From Bacillota bacterium (GTDB lineage: Bacteria; Planctomycetota; UBA8108; UBA1146), in NCBI GenBank assembly GCA_003973385.1, contig QNYK01000009.1:1-34732 (forward strand): a stretch of DNA of 34,732 nt, in the 5' to 3' direction. Below, piece after piece: positions 16,709 to 24,511 of this stretch. The number at the start of each line of letters is the position of its first letter. Positions within the stretch are counted from its first letter, which is position 1. The translations under genes were made by a program, and so were the position numbers. The notes under the pieces were generated by a model, which was not told the origin of the DNA, searched no databases, and saw only the letters and a list, made by a program, of their open reading frames with translations.

Positions 16709-17902
16709 TTGAAACCAAGCACTGAAAAGAACCGGAGCCCTGGGTCCTCCCGAGCCCAACACCTCCCCGGAACTGCTCGACAGAGAGTTCTGGCACTCGT
16801 GACGACGGGCGTAGCCCTCGCCCTGTTCGTCGTGCCCGGGGTTCCGGTATTATTACTCGAAACGGTGCAAGCCCTCGGTGCTCCTGTCGCTGCGCTCGCC
16901 AGTGAATCCCGTCCCAGTGTGACCCCCTCGCAAGATCCGGTCTCGCACGATCCGGTTGCGGTGGTGCCCGAGCAGCAGCACTCGAAAATCGATCCGCCAG
17001 TCGGTGCCGCCGACAAGGACACGCTACAGTCGAGCAACATGGACCCCTGGATTGCGGATCTGGGCTCCGAATCCTGGCGCGACCGCCAGCGAGCCAGCGC
17101 GGCTCTGACTGCTGCAGGGGAGTCAGCTCGCGCGGGATTGCAGCGGGCGCTCACCAGCGAGGACCCGGAAGTGAGGACCCAGGCGCGGTCAATTCTGGAA
17201 GTTCTGGAGCTGCGGAAGCGTCTTCAACACCCTGTTGACGGCAAGATCCCTGCCCCCGGATCGGGTCGGAATGCGCAAGCCAGGGTCACCATCGAAATAG
17301 GTGGCCAACCGGTCGCCATCGATCTGCTTCCACGACCGTTCGATCCAATTTCTCTTGGCGGTCGTCAGGATCCCTTCGAGGCCATGCTCAGGGCCGAGGA
17401 GCAGATGAAAAGATTGGAACAGCAGTTGCTTCGTCGCTTTCCTTCCGGTCGAGGATGGACGAGAAAGACCAGCCTGGATCGGCGACTGTTTCCAGGGCGA
17501 GAAGAGCGTGGCTGGAGTACATCGAGTCAGGTTCGTATCACCCGCGATGGCCAGGTCATCCTCGAGAGTCACAGTTCGGGAAGCACCACTTCCATCGAGC
17601 CTCTGGGGCTGACCCTCGAGGAGTTGCATCCGTCCCTGCGAGCGCATCTGCCGCGGCTGGTCGAGGGCGGAGTCATCGTATCCAGCGTCCGAGACAGGAG
17701 TCCGGCGCAGGCCGCTGGCTGGAAGACCCATGACGTCCTCACGGCCATCGATGGAACCCCGATCGGGTCGCTCGAGGATGCGCAGAATCACTTACTTCGA
17801 CTCCATGAAAACAATGACCAGCACATCGAGATCGTCAGGCAAGGGGTTTCCCGAGGTCTGGCGCCGATCAAGATCAAGGAAACGAAGCCCAAGCGCTTCT
17901 AA
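16709..17902 (+). CDS. Exported HEAT-repeat and PDZ-domain protein
   Basis: About 397 residues. A basic N-terminus and hydrophobic segment (VLALVTTGVALALFVVPGVPVLLL) act as signal or anchor. Next comes a Pro/Ser-rich linker, then a HEAT-like unit (WRDRQRASAALTAAGESARAGLQRALTSEDPEVRTQARSIL in two adjoining helices). A central Arg/Gln-rich stretch follows, then a C-terminal PDZ domain (about 290-390) with GGVIVSSVRDRSPAQAAGWK and DVLTAIDGTPIGSLEDAQNHL. No protease triad is present, so it should be a binding or scaffold protein, not a DegP enzyme. I prefer TTG 16709 (GAGGGG 10 nt upstream); GTG 16691 in the same frame lacks a ribosome site. It lies 21 nt before the next gene, so the two form an operon behind the 16640 promoter. 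Confidence 0.8.
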   Translation: MKPSTEKNRSPGSSRAQHLPGTARQRVLALVTTGVALALFVVPGVPVLLLETVQALGAPVAALASESRPSVTPSQDPVSHDPVAVVPEQQHSKIDPPVGAADKDTLQSSNMDPWIADLGSESWRDRQRASAALTAAGESARAGLQRALTSEDPEVRTQARSILEVLELRKRLQHPVDGKIPAPGSGRNAQARVTIEIGGQPVAIDLLPRPFDPISLGGRQDPFEAMLRAEEQMKRLEQQLLRRFPSGRGWTRKTSLDRRLFPGREERGWSTSSQVRITRDGQVILESHSSGSTTSIEPLGLTLEELHPSLRAHLPRLVEGGVIVSSVRDRSPAQAAGWKTHDVLTAIDGTPIGSLEDAQNHLLRLHENNDQHIEIVRQGVSRGLAPIKIKETKPKRF

Positions 17903-17923
17903 CCAGGAATGGAACCCGCCACC

Positions 17924-19813
17924 ATGAAATCACCCATCTACTGCGGCTTCTTGCTGGTCGTTTGCGGATTCGTGCTGCCAGCATGCATCCATGTCCACCC
18001 TGGGCAGTCCGCATTCGCCCAGGAACATGACTTCGGTGCTGACGAGGGTCGAGGCAGAGGTCACGGCGATGATCGAGCGGATCAACAGGTCCAGCACCTC
18101 GTCGAACAACTGGAACGACTCCATCAGGAGATCGGTCGAGTCGAGAAGCAACTGGAACAATTGCACCAGAGGCAAGATCGGGGCGAAGTCGCTAACAGAG
18201 ACGGACGAGGACGTTCAGATCGACTCCGGGAGCGGATCGATCAGCGTGAATTGGGCGAAGCCGCTAACAGAGAGGGACGAAAACGTTCAGAGCGAGGTCG
18301 TCAGCAACGAAATCGCGCAAATCGTGGTGGTGAAGAGCCGCGGCGTGACGCCAGGATGCCGAGGATGTTCATCACCGACGGTGATCAACCCGACGCTGCT
18401 CCGATGGGTGCACAGCGTGCGATCCGGATGGGACAACTTGCGATTCGGCAGGCTCGAGGTGCTGCGGCGAAGGCGCCTGGAGGAATGCCTGGAACCGATC
18501 ATGTGAAGATGATCGTGGATCTCGATCGATCCGCTCCCGCAGGCCGGATGATGGGTAGCGACGTCCGGGGCAATTCGGATCATGGAGTCTTCATCGTGCG
18601 TGGTGCCGCGCAAGGCGGTGCTGAGGTGATGAGGGACCGCCGAGGCGCGCGCGGTCGTGGTCAGCCTGAGATGAACCGCAGAGCCACGATGGGTCGCGGG
18701 GGCATGGCGATGCGTGGCCGGACGATGGGCCGGGGAGCGATGTCGGGTCGCGGTCAGGTGATGGGCCGTGGAGCGATGGCGGGCCGCGGTCAGATGATGG
18801 ATCGCGGCAAGATGATGGGATTTGTCCAGTCGGTCGAAGGCCACCTGGGCATCGCGATGCCGATGAACCATGGTGCCGGCCTGATCTGTGCCAACTGCCA
18901 GGGCTCGACATTCATCGGTGGAGATCGGACTGCTTTCGGGAATGTCCTGAAATCGTGCCAGAATGGCTGCAGCGAAGGTGATGCATGCCCCCGCTGTGCA
19001 GGAAAGGACGACGGCCAGGGTCGGCGTCGAATCATCAAACGCGTGATGCGATTCGATGGTGATCTCGATGACGTCAACTTGCACCTGGAGCACCGCGGTG
19101 ATTTCCAGTTCGGAGAATCCGGTAACGCCAAGATGATCATAATCCACGCCGATGATTTCGACGGAGAGTTGCCCGATGAGATCCGTCATCTCCTGGATGG
19201 TGTCGAAGGTGCTGAAGGCTCAACAGCTGACATCGAGGTGCGTCACTTCCGAGGAGATGAGGGCGGTGGACAGATCGGCGAACGGGTCTTCGAGTGGAAG
19301 ATGGATCGCCAGGATGGAAACCAAGAGCGGCAGGGAGATGAGCGTCACTCCGAGATGCAATTCGAAATCCGGATCAACAGTGATGGTGATATGCCCATCG
19401 ACATCCAGCGCATTCTGAAACAGGTCGGCGGAAATCACGAGGGAAACGGCGAGATCAAGATCCACACCATCATTGAACATGATGGGAATAATGACGAGCA
19501 AGTTATCGAGTGGAATGGAAACATCGATGAGATTCCGGCTGCCATCCAGGAGATCATCGACGATCTCGAAGGTGGAGCGATCCAGTTCGGTGGCGGTGAG
19601 GGTCACGGAAGGACCATCCTGATCGAGAAGATCGCCGAGGACGATGTTAAGAACAAGAAGGCGAAAGCCAGGAAAAAGAAAGCGGCAGCCAACAAGAACA
19701 AGAAAACCAAGAAGCCCGTCAAGAAGAAGCCTGTCGAGAAGAAGCGAACCAAGGCGAACAGGGACCCTTTGAAGAACGAGGTCCTGACCCTCAATGGGAG
19801 GATCGTGTTGTAG
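17924..19813 (+). CDS. Unrecognised secreted protein: Met/Gly/Arg repeats, six-Cys cluster, acidic repeats and Lys-rich tail
   Basis: About 629 residues; I recognise no family. An N-terminal signal (YCGFLLVVCGFVLPAC) could be a lipobox ending at that Cys, or be cut later at AFA/QEHD. Residues about 45-85 form a heptad coiled coil (VQHLVEQLERLHQEIGRVEK). Arg/Asp-rich repeats with a 24-residue period follow (DNA 18181 and 18253). Three 12-residue Met-Gly-Arg repeats lie near 256-297. A Cys cluster follows: C322-x2-C325, C345-x3-C349, C355-x2-C358, suited to metal binding. Three or more acidic units resembling DGELPDEIRHLLDGVEG come next, then a tail with more than 20 lysines (about 570-615). 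Start ATG 17924 is preferred; ATG 17909 in frame adds five residues. It follows the PDZ gene closely. A scaffold or mineral/metal-binding envelope protein is possible, but this is speculation. Confidence 0.75.
   Translation: MKSPIYCGFLLVVCGFVLPACIHVHPGQSAFAQEHDFGADEGRGRGHGDDRADQQVQHLVEQLERLHQEIGRVEKQLEQLHQRQDRGEVANRDGRGRSDRLRERIDQRELGEAANREGRKRSERGRQQRNRANRGGEEPRRDARMPRMFITDGDQPDAAPMGAQRAIRMGQLAIRQARGAAAKAPGGMPGTDHVKMIVDLDRSAPAGRMMGSDVRGNSDHGVFIVRGAAQGGAEVMRDRRGARGRGQPEMNRRATMGRGGMAMRGRTMGRGAMSGRGQVMGRGAMAGRGQMMDRGKMMGFVQSVEGHLGIAMPMNHGAGLICANCQGSTFIGGDRTAFGNVLKSCQNGCSEGDACPRCAGKDDGQGRRRIIKRVMRFDGDLDDVNLHLEHRGDFQFGESGNAKMIIIHADDFDGELPDEIRHLLDGVEGAEGSTADIEVRHFRGDEGGGQIGERVFEWKMDRQDGNQERQGDERHSEMQFEIRINSDGDMPIDIQRILKQVGGNHEGNGEIKIHTIIEHDGNNDEQVIEWNGNIDEIPAAIQEIIDDLEGGAIQFGGGEGHGRTILIEKIAEDDVKNKKAKARKKKAAANKNKKTKKPVKKKPVEKKRTKANRDPLKNEVLTLNGRIVL
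18689..18814 (+). repeat. 36-bp tandem repeat coding 12-residue Met/Gly/Arg units
   Basis: Three and a half in-frame copies starting at 18689, 18725, 18761 and 18797, encoding units such as MGRGAMSGRGQV and MGRGAMAGRGQM. Copies are close but not identical. Copy number could vary by slippage. Confidence 0.85.
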
Positions 19814-19947
19814 CCGATCCTCGGTGATTCTCGCCGATGCATGGTCGTCGAGAATTCCTGAAGACCAGAGACAGTGCTCCCCATTTCGTGGTGCGTCGCG
19901 CGATACGCGGGTCCCGCGCGTGCGTACTCGGGGGCACCGAATCAGGT

Positions 19948-19988
19948 GCCTCCCCCGGAAGGTCCGGGGGAGGCCTCGTTTTTTTTTG
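19948..19988 (+). terminator. Strong intrinsic terminator closing the PDZ / Cys-Lys-rich operon
   Basis: GCCTCCCCCGGA pairs perfectly with its complement TCCGGGGGAGGC (12 bp) around a 3-nt AGG loop, followed by CTCG and nine consecutive T. This is the clearest Rho-independent terminator in the window. An upstream hairpin (19930-19954, GGG+GGCACC with GGTGCC+CCC) uses the same 5' arm, so the two folds exclude each other, which is the geometry of an attenuator. Confidence 0.93.
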
Positions 19989-20090
19989 GCGCAGGCGCAT
20001 TTCCTGGGTCCATCCGTGCTCTCTGACCACCGTTATTCGGCCCAAGTCTCGCTCTGGTATAGCCTTCCGAACTCCTTGTGCAGGAAGGGG

Positions 20091-20118
20091 TTGCGGTGTT
20101 TTTTGAGGTGTGTACGAT
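20091..20118 (+). promoter_or_regulatory. Possible sigma-70 promoter for the 20297 gene
   Basis: TTGCGG and TACGAT separated by 16 bp, each matching four of six consensus positions. It lies downstream of the terminator and about 180 nt before ATG 20297. The match is moderate. Confidence 0.35.
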
Positions 20119-20296
20119 CTCCGGCAGTGAGGCTGGAGAGGGCTTCAGATTTTTTTCAAATTGTATTCAAGTCTTGCCGAGATGTGGTCGAAGAACCTCA
20201 TGGAGACCGATTTATGGGTCTCACGGAGGGTAGGGAGTTCGAGGGACCCTGCTTGGAACCAGTTTTCGCAGCCTCGGAGGGAAGAGGGGTTTTCCC

Positions 20297-20620
20297 ATGG
20301 TGACAGATGGAGTGGATGGAATCGGTTCAGTTGGCGGTCCTGACGGACCGGAGCGGCCAGAGCCAACTCCCAAGACTGACGGAGCAGGAGGCCTCGACGG
20401 TCCCCAGGACGGCGACGGTACCGTCCCTGGAATTGGCGCCGGTGACACCTTTGATTCGGGTCCGGAGTCGGCGCGGTGGCTCGACAAGATCCATGAACTG
20501 GGAGAACAGCAGGTCGTGGCCGGCAGCGAACTGGAGCGAATTGTCAACCAGGGCTTTGATCCTGCCGACGAGGCTCGAATCCAGCAGATCATAGACAGCC
20601 TTCTGGAAGAGGGTCTCTAG
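20297..20620 (+). CDS. Small acidic hypothetical protein, Gly/Asp/Pro-rich N-terminus
   Basis: A 107-residue protein with no recognised family. The first about 55 residues are Gly, Asp and Pro rich and probably disordered (GPDGPERPEPTPKTDGAGG). The last about 50 are predicted helical and charged (WLDKIHELGEQQVVAGSELERIVNQGF...ARIQQIIDSLLEEGL). There is no signal peptide or membrane segment. The start is well supported: GGAAGAGGGG lies 7 nt before ATG 20297. It stands alone between a terminator and a hairpin at 20654-20685, so it is probably its own transcription unit. A disordered tail plus a short helical end suits an adaptor or regulator that works through another protein, but nothing identifies the partner. 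Confidence 0.65.
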   Translation: MVTDGVDGIGSVGGPDGPERPEPTPKTDGAGGLDGPQDGDGTVPGIGAGDTFDSGPESARWLDKIHELGEQQVVAGSELERIVNQGFDPADEARIQQIIDSLLEEGL

Positions 20621-20653
20621 AACTGACCGGTGACGAAGATCAGCCGCAATGCG

Positions 20654-20685
20654 GGAGCCTGCGCACAGAGATGTTCGCAGGCTCC
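20654..20685 (+). terminator. 10-bp hairpin after the small acidic gene
   Basis: GGAGCCTGCG pairs perfectly with CGCAGGCTCC. The inner part can add ACA/TGT around a GAGA tetraloop after a C/T mismatch. It is followed by TTCTC but no true T-run, so termination is possible but not certain. It lies 34 nt after the stop at 20620. Confidence 0.55.
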
Positions 20686-20768
20686 TTCTCATCCCGGGAT
20701 TGCACCCGCAGTGGCAGCCGCTTAGAACGGTCATCTCGATCGAGGAACCAGCCAGAAGGGGCCCTGAC

Positions 20769-21131
20769 ATGACTTCCGAAAGCGGATCTGAAACAACGTC
20801 GGAGACCGATCTGATCAGCATCGATGACTTTGCCCGGGTGCAACTGCGAACCGCGACCGTGCTCGACGTGGCGCCGCATCCGAAAGCGGACCGCCTCTGG
20901 CTGCTGACCATCGACGGCGGAGATGAGAAGCGCCAGATCGTTGCAGGTGTGCGTGCTCACTACACCCGAGACGAACTGCTAGGTCGGACCATCATGGTGG
21001 TATGGAATCTCCAGCCCGCGACGATCCGCGGGGAGACATCGCAAGGGATGTTGCTGGCGGTCGAGGACGAGGGAGTCGTACGGCTCATCGGACCCGATGG
21101 CAAGGTTGCTCCCGGTTCCCGGGCTCACTGA
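20769..21131 (+). CDS. Stand-alone methionyl-tRNA synthetase beta-type tRNA-binding domain
   Basis: A 120-residue OB-fold protein. The family strings are clear: SIDDFARVQLRTATVLDVAPHPKADRL, KRQIVAGVRAHYTRDELLGR, and WNLQPATIRGETSQGMLLA. These match the C-terminal tRNA-binding domain of bacterial MetRS and the free-standing MetG-beta and CsaA proteins. It should bind tRNA and may act in trans with a MetRS lacking its own appendix, encoded elsewhere. The first 17 residues are Ser/Thr/Glu rich. ATG 20769 is preferred (AGAAGGGG 7 nt upstream); the frame extends to 20649 but through the hairpin. recN follows after 15 nt, so they are likely cotranscribed. Confidence 0.9.
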   Translation: MTSESGSETTSETDLISIDDFARVQLRTATVLDVAPHPKADRLWLLTIDGGDEKRQIVAGVRAHYTRDELLGRTIMVVWNLQPATIRGETSQGMLLAVEDEGVVRLIGPDGKVAPGSRAH

Positions 21132-21146
21132 GGAAGAGAGCGTCAC

Positions 21147-22850
21147 GTGCTGGTTCATCTCTCGATCGAAAATCTTGGGCTCATCGAAACTGCCGGATTG
21201 GAGATGGGCCCGGGTCTCCAGGTCCTCACCGGTGCGACAGGAGTCGGAAAGTCGATGCTTCTGGCCTCGATGGCGATCTTGCGTGGTGAAAGAACACGCT
21301 CGGATCTGGTCGGTCGATGGGCAGATCGAGCCAAGGTCACCGGCATTTTCCAACTCGACGAGCCGGTCGCCATGCAGATCTCCCAACTGATCGGAACTGA
21401 CATCGAGGATGGCGAACTGGTCATCGAGCGTGAGGTCAGACGAGAAGGGCGAAGCAGATGCCGTATCGATGGCAGGGAAACCACAGCGACCCTGCTCAGG
21501 CGCATTGCGCCGATATTGATCGATGTGATCGGGCAGGGGCACGCCCTGAAGTTGGTGCAGCCTGGCGCTCAGCTGGATCTGCTCGATCGTTTTGGCGGTC
21601 TGCTGGAGTTGCGCGAGCAACACACCCATGCATGGCTGGAAGCCCGTGAACTGGAGCGGAAAATCCTCCACATCGAAGATGGGGTCAGGGAGAGAAGCGA
21701 CCGTCGCATGTTCCTCGAACACATCCTGGAGGAACTGGACGGTGCGAATCTGTCGGGGGATGAACGGGAAAATCTGGAACAGGAACTGGTGCTTCTAGAG
21801 GACCGCGATCGATTACTCGCTTGCATCGAATCGGTTCGACATCGCTTCGAGGAGCAAGAGAGCAGTATCCTGGACCAGATCGGCGAAACGGGGAGAGATT
21901 TCCAGGGGATGACCGCGCTTCACCCGGGGATCGAGGCGCTGGTTCAGAACTGTCGCGAGTCATCCATCCTGCTCGAAGAAGCCCTGAGAGGACTCTCCGA
22001 AGTGGAATCGAGCCTGGATCTCGATCCTCAATTGCTCGATCAGAAGCGGCAACGTGTCGATCAACTGGTCTCCCTCGAACAGCGGTATCACCGATCAGGA
22101 ACGGATCTGATCGAGTTTCGGGAGCAGTGCTCCGAGGAACTGGAACTGCTCGGTGGAGCGGATGAAGAACTGCCAGAGTTGCATGAAGGGTTGCAGCGAT
22201 GTGTTTCACGCCTCCGCGAAGGCGTTGAACGGTTGCACGAAGCAAGGGTAGGTGTTGTGGCCCAGATGGTCGAACTGGTCTCTGTTGACCTTGCCGATCT
22301 GGGACTGTCAAAGGCTCGGCTCGAAGGATGTCTGCAGCCACTCGATTCCGGAACTGGCTGGAATGGCATGGACGAGCGAGGAGCAGAGCATTTCGAGATG
22401 CTGTTCTGCGCCAATCCGGGCGAAAAAATGCGATCGATCGGTGATGTCGCAAGCGGTGGAGAACTGTCACGTCTGATGCTCGCCCTGCAACGAGTACTTG
22501 CGGGTTCAACGAAGACGGGAACTCTCGTTTTCGATGAGATCGATTCCGGGGTTGGTGGCAGACTCGGAGATGCCATCGGCGAAAAACTGAAACAGATCGG
22601 CCGAGATCACCAGGTGCTCTGTGTCACTCATCTGCCGCAAGTCGCATGTCATGGCACCAGACATATTCGCGTGATCAAGGAGATGGAGGGCGAGCAGACC
22701 CGAACACGCATCGAGGAGGTATCTGGCGACCAGAGGATTCAGGAGTTGGCGATGATGTTGAGAGGCGATCGAGCCACCGAGAGGTCTGTTGCGGAAGCGA
22801 GCGAGATGCTCGAGGAGGCTCAGATTCTGGAACCGGAAGCGGATCGTTGA
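21147..22850 (+). CDS. recN: DNA repair protein RecN (SMC-like ATPase)
   Basis: A 567-residue SMC-family protein acting in double-strand break repair with RecA. The N-terminal ATPase half has Walker A GATGVGKS (RecN consensus GETGAGKS) within LQVLTGATGVGKSMLLASMA. A long central coiled coil follows (about 150-370). The C-terminal half has the ABC signature SGGELSRLMLAL and Walker B TLVFDEIDSGVGG, then VLCVTHLPQVA with the H-loop His. Length is typical. It starts at GTG 21147 after AGGAAGAGAG. The usual QHEHQ-like motif reads GQGHALKLVQPGAQLDLLD, so two positions after the Walker region are unusual for the family. Its stop overlaps the manA TTG start (TTGA). No LexA box is evident upstream. 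Confidence 0.94.
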   Translation: MLVHLSIENLGLIETAGLEMGPGLQVLTGATGVGKSMLLASMAILRGERTRSDLVGRWADRAKVTGIFQLDEPVAMQISQLIGTDIEDGELVIEREVRREGRSRCRIDGRETTATLLRRIAPILIDVIGQGHALKLVQPGAQLDLLDRFGGLLELREQHTHAWLEARELERKILHIEDGVRERSDRRMFLEHILEELDGANLSGDERENLEQELVLLEDRDRLLACIESVRHRFEEQESSILDQIGETGRDFQGMTALHPGIEALVQNCRESSILLEEALRGLSEVESSLDLDPQLLDQKRQRVDQLVSLEQRYHRSGTDLIEFREQCSEELELLGGADEELPELHEGLQRCVSRLREGVERLHEARVGVVAQMVELVSVDLADLGLSKARLEGCLQPLDSGTGWNGMDERGAEHFEMLFCANPGEKMRSIGDVASGGELSRLMLALQRVLAGSTKTGTLVFDEIDSGVGGRLGDAIGEKLKQIGRDHQVLCVTHLPQVACHGTRHIRVIKEMEGEQTRTRIEEVSGDQRIQELAMMLRGDRATERSVAEASEMLEEAQILEPEADR

Positions 22851-23872
22851 ATCATCGCCAGGAGTTGCTCCATCTGCTGCCGATTGGAGTGAGGAGGCCG
22901 TGGGGAGGCGACCAACGGATTGCACAACTTCGCCCTCAACTGGATGCGTTGCCTCCCATCGGGGAATGCTGGGAGGTGTCCGATGTGGGAGAAGAAGATG
23001 CGTCACTGCATTCCGTCGTTGCGGACGGATCCGATGCAGGCCAGTCATTGCGGAGCCTGATAGAAGCCGATCCCGAGCGGATCCTCGGTCAGATCGCAAA
23101 TGGCACTTCGCCGCCCAGACTTCCATTGCTCTTCAAGTTCATAGAAGCTGCCCAGGATCTATCGGTGCAGGTCCACCCCGATGACGAGCTCGCAAGGCGA
23201 CTTGGCCTGGGCCCGTGGGGGAAGAGTGAGGCGTGGATCATCCTCGATGCGATACCCGGTGCGACACTCCAGGTCGGTTTGAAGGAGGGCTGGACCGTGG
23301 AGAGCCTGGTGGAACTGGCCAGATCTGGACAGGACATCTCGAAGGCTCTCCGAGAACATCTGATCAGTAGAGGTGACATCATCCATCTGCCCGCTGGCAC
23401 GATTCATTCGATAGGTGCTGGAATACTGCTGGCAGAGATCCAGCAATCCTCAGATGTGACCTGGCGTGTCGATGACGGCGGACGTGTGGGCCTCGATGGA
23501 AAGCCGCGCCAGTTGCATCTCGACCAGGTGCTGATGACGACGACTCCTCCATCCATCGATCAAGGACCGATCGATAGGCCAGCGGAGGATCAGGGCTGGT
23601 GGCGTCCCATCTGCGGTGGACCAATTATTCTCGATGAGTTGCATGGCGAGTTTCAAGGCCGCTGGCCGGCGGATCCGCGCTGCTTCTCCATCGTCGTCGT
23701 GTTGAAGGGGCAACTGCACCTCGAGGGCCATGAATCACCACTTGGCGACGGCGATGTTCGCTTCATGTTGCCTTCTCGGGGAGCCAGCGCTCAGGGCCTG
23801 ACATGCCAGGAAATGAACTCCAGCAGTGATAGTTGGGTTCTTTGCGCATCTTCACCTGTGGGTGTGCGTTGA
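22847..23872 (+). CDS. manA: Class I mannose-6-phosphate isomerase
   Basis: A 341-residue zinc enzyme interconverting mannose-6-phosphate and fructose-6-phosphate, feeding mannose into GDP-mannose and surface glycans or letting it enter glycolysis. Motifs in order: RPWGGD near the N-terminus, LLFKFIEAAQDLSVQVHPDD with the zinc ligands of QVHPDD, GKSEAWIILDA, and GDIIHLPAGTIHSIGAGILLAEIQQSSDVTWR with the third His/Glu ligand region. A cupin-like C-terminal part follows. It starts at TTG 22847, whose TTGA overlaps the recN stop; a longer open frame back to 22646 lies wholly inside recN and is not used. Coupling to recN looks like genomic packing, not shared function. Confidence 0.92.
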   Translation: MNHRQELLHLLPIGVRRPWGGDQRIAQLRPQLDALPPIGECWEVSDVGEEDASLHSVVADGSDAGQSLRSLIEADPERILGQIANGTSPPRLPLLFKFIEAAQDLSVQVHPDDELARRLGLGPWGKSEAWIILDAIPGATLQVGLKEGWTVESLVELARSGQDISKALREHLISRGDIIHLPAGTIHSIGAGILLAEIQQSSDVTWRVDDGGRVGLDGKPRQLHLDQVLMTTTPPSIDQGPIDRPAEDQGWWRPICGGPIILDELHGEFQGRWPADPRCFSIVVVLKGQLHLEGHESPLGDGDVRFMLPSRGASAQGLTCQEMNSSSDSWVLCASSPVGVR

Positions 23873-23965
23873 CGCTGTGAGGACCGCTGGCTACCATCGG
23901 GGATCGGGACGATGCGCACGGGGACCTTCGTGGAGTGGTGCATCGATTCCCGGGAGGGAATGTAG

Positions 23966-24511
23966 ATGTCCAGCGACCGGAGACGCCCGCCTCGCGCAGG
24001 TTCCAGCAATCGAGATGCTCGATCTTCCGAAGCAGATCGATCGGCCCGTGATGGGCGCCCATCCTTCAGGCCTCCCGCCAAGAATGGCGCTCATCCAGCC
24101 GTCGTCATCGGGACCCTGGTCTTGTTCCTCATCTCGGGGGTCTTCTTCGTCTATTCGCTGGTTAACCGCCCCGACGAGGTCGATACGGTGGTGATCGAAA
24201 TCGACACCAACACGGAGTACAACGCCATCAAGCGCCGGATCATCCAGTCCAAAACCCTCGTGCGAGAGGTGGTTCAACTGCGCAGTGATGATGACAACGA
24301 GCGCTTTTCCAGGAAGTGGAACGTAGCCAACGAGTACGCAGGAACCACTCTGGATATGCTCAGGGAAATGCTCAAGGATGTCAAAAAACCGGACGGCACA
24401 CTGCCTGTGGAGTACTCGGGGTACAACACGGATTTCACGCAATTGACGACGCTCATCAATGACCTGATTCACGTTGCTCCTCTGGATGGAGACTGGGATG
24501 TCGAGGATTAG
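23966..24511 (+). CDS. Small single-span membrane protein, unrecognised
   Basis: A 181-residue protein. A highly charged Arg/Ser/Pro N-terminus of about 40 residues is predicted cytoplasmic and disordered. One transmembrane helix follows (about 47-67, VVIGTLVLFLISGVFFVYSLV). The remaining about 110 residues are helical and extracytoplasmic (TEYNAIKRRIIQSKTLVREV, ANEYAGTTLDMLREMLKDVK). GGAGG lies 8 nt before ATG 23966. It overlaps the next gene by 14 nt. That gene has the same plan (disordered basic start, one helix, helical outer domain), so the two likely work as a pair, perhaps a heteromeric envelope complex. No family recognised. Confidence 0.75.
   Translation: MSSDRRRPPRAGSSNRDARSSEADRSARDGRPSFRPPAKNGAHPAVVIGTLVLFLISGVFFVYSLVNRPDEVDTVVIEIDTNTEYNAIKRRIIQSKTLVREVVQLRSDDDNERFSRKWNVANEYAGTTLDMLREMLKDVKKPDGTLPVEYSGYNTDFTQLTTLINDLIHVAPLDGDWDVED

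Larger units (their letters stand above)
19814..20296. other. 483-nt intergenic region with palindromes, terminator and a possible promoter
   Basis: No convincing gene. From left to right: a GC palindrome CGCGGG-T-CCCGCG (19906-19918); a hairpin GGCACC-N6-GGTGCC (19933-19950) whose right arm overlaps the 5' arm of the terminator at 19948-19988; a possible sigma-70 promoter at 20091-20118; an A/T-rich run at about 20149-20175; and the ribosome site of the small gene at 20297. Short frames here show no protein-like features. Confidence 0.65.

Noticed and set aside
17915..17926. Eukaryote-like GCCACC-ATG context at the start of the Cys/Lys-rich gene
   Set aside because: The surroundings are bacterial throughout; a short match of this kind is coincidence.
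18689..18814. 36-bp repeats as a CRISPR array
   Set aside because: The copies are contiguous with no spacers, keep one reading frame and encode a regular Met/Gly/Arg peptide.
19655..19780. Lys-rich tail as a histone H1-like nucleoid protein
   Set aside because: The protein has an N-terminal export signal, so DNA binding in the cytoplasm is unlikely.
22646..22846. Longer manA reading frame
   Set aside because: It lies entirely inside recN, and ManA homology starts just after the TTGA junction at 22847.
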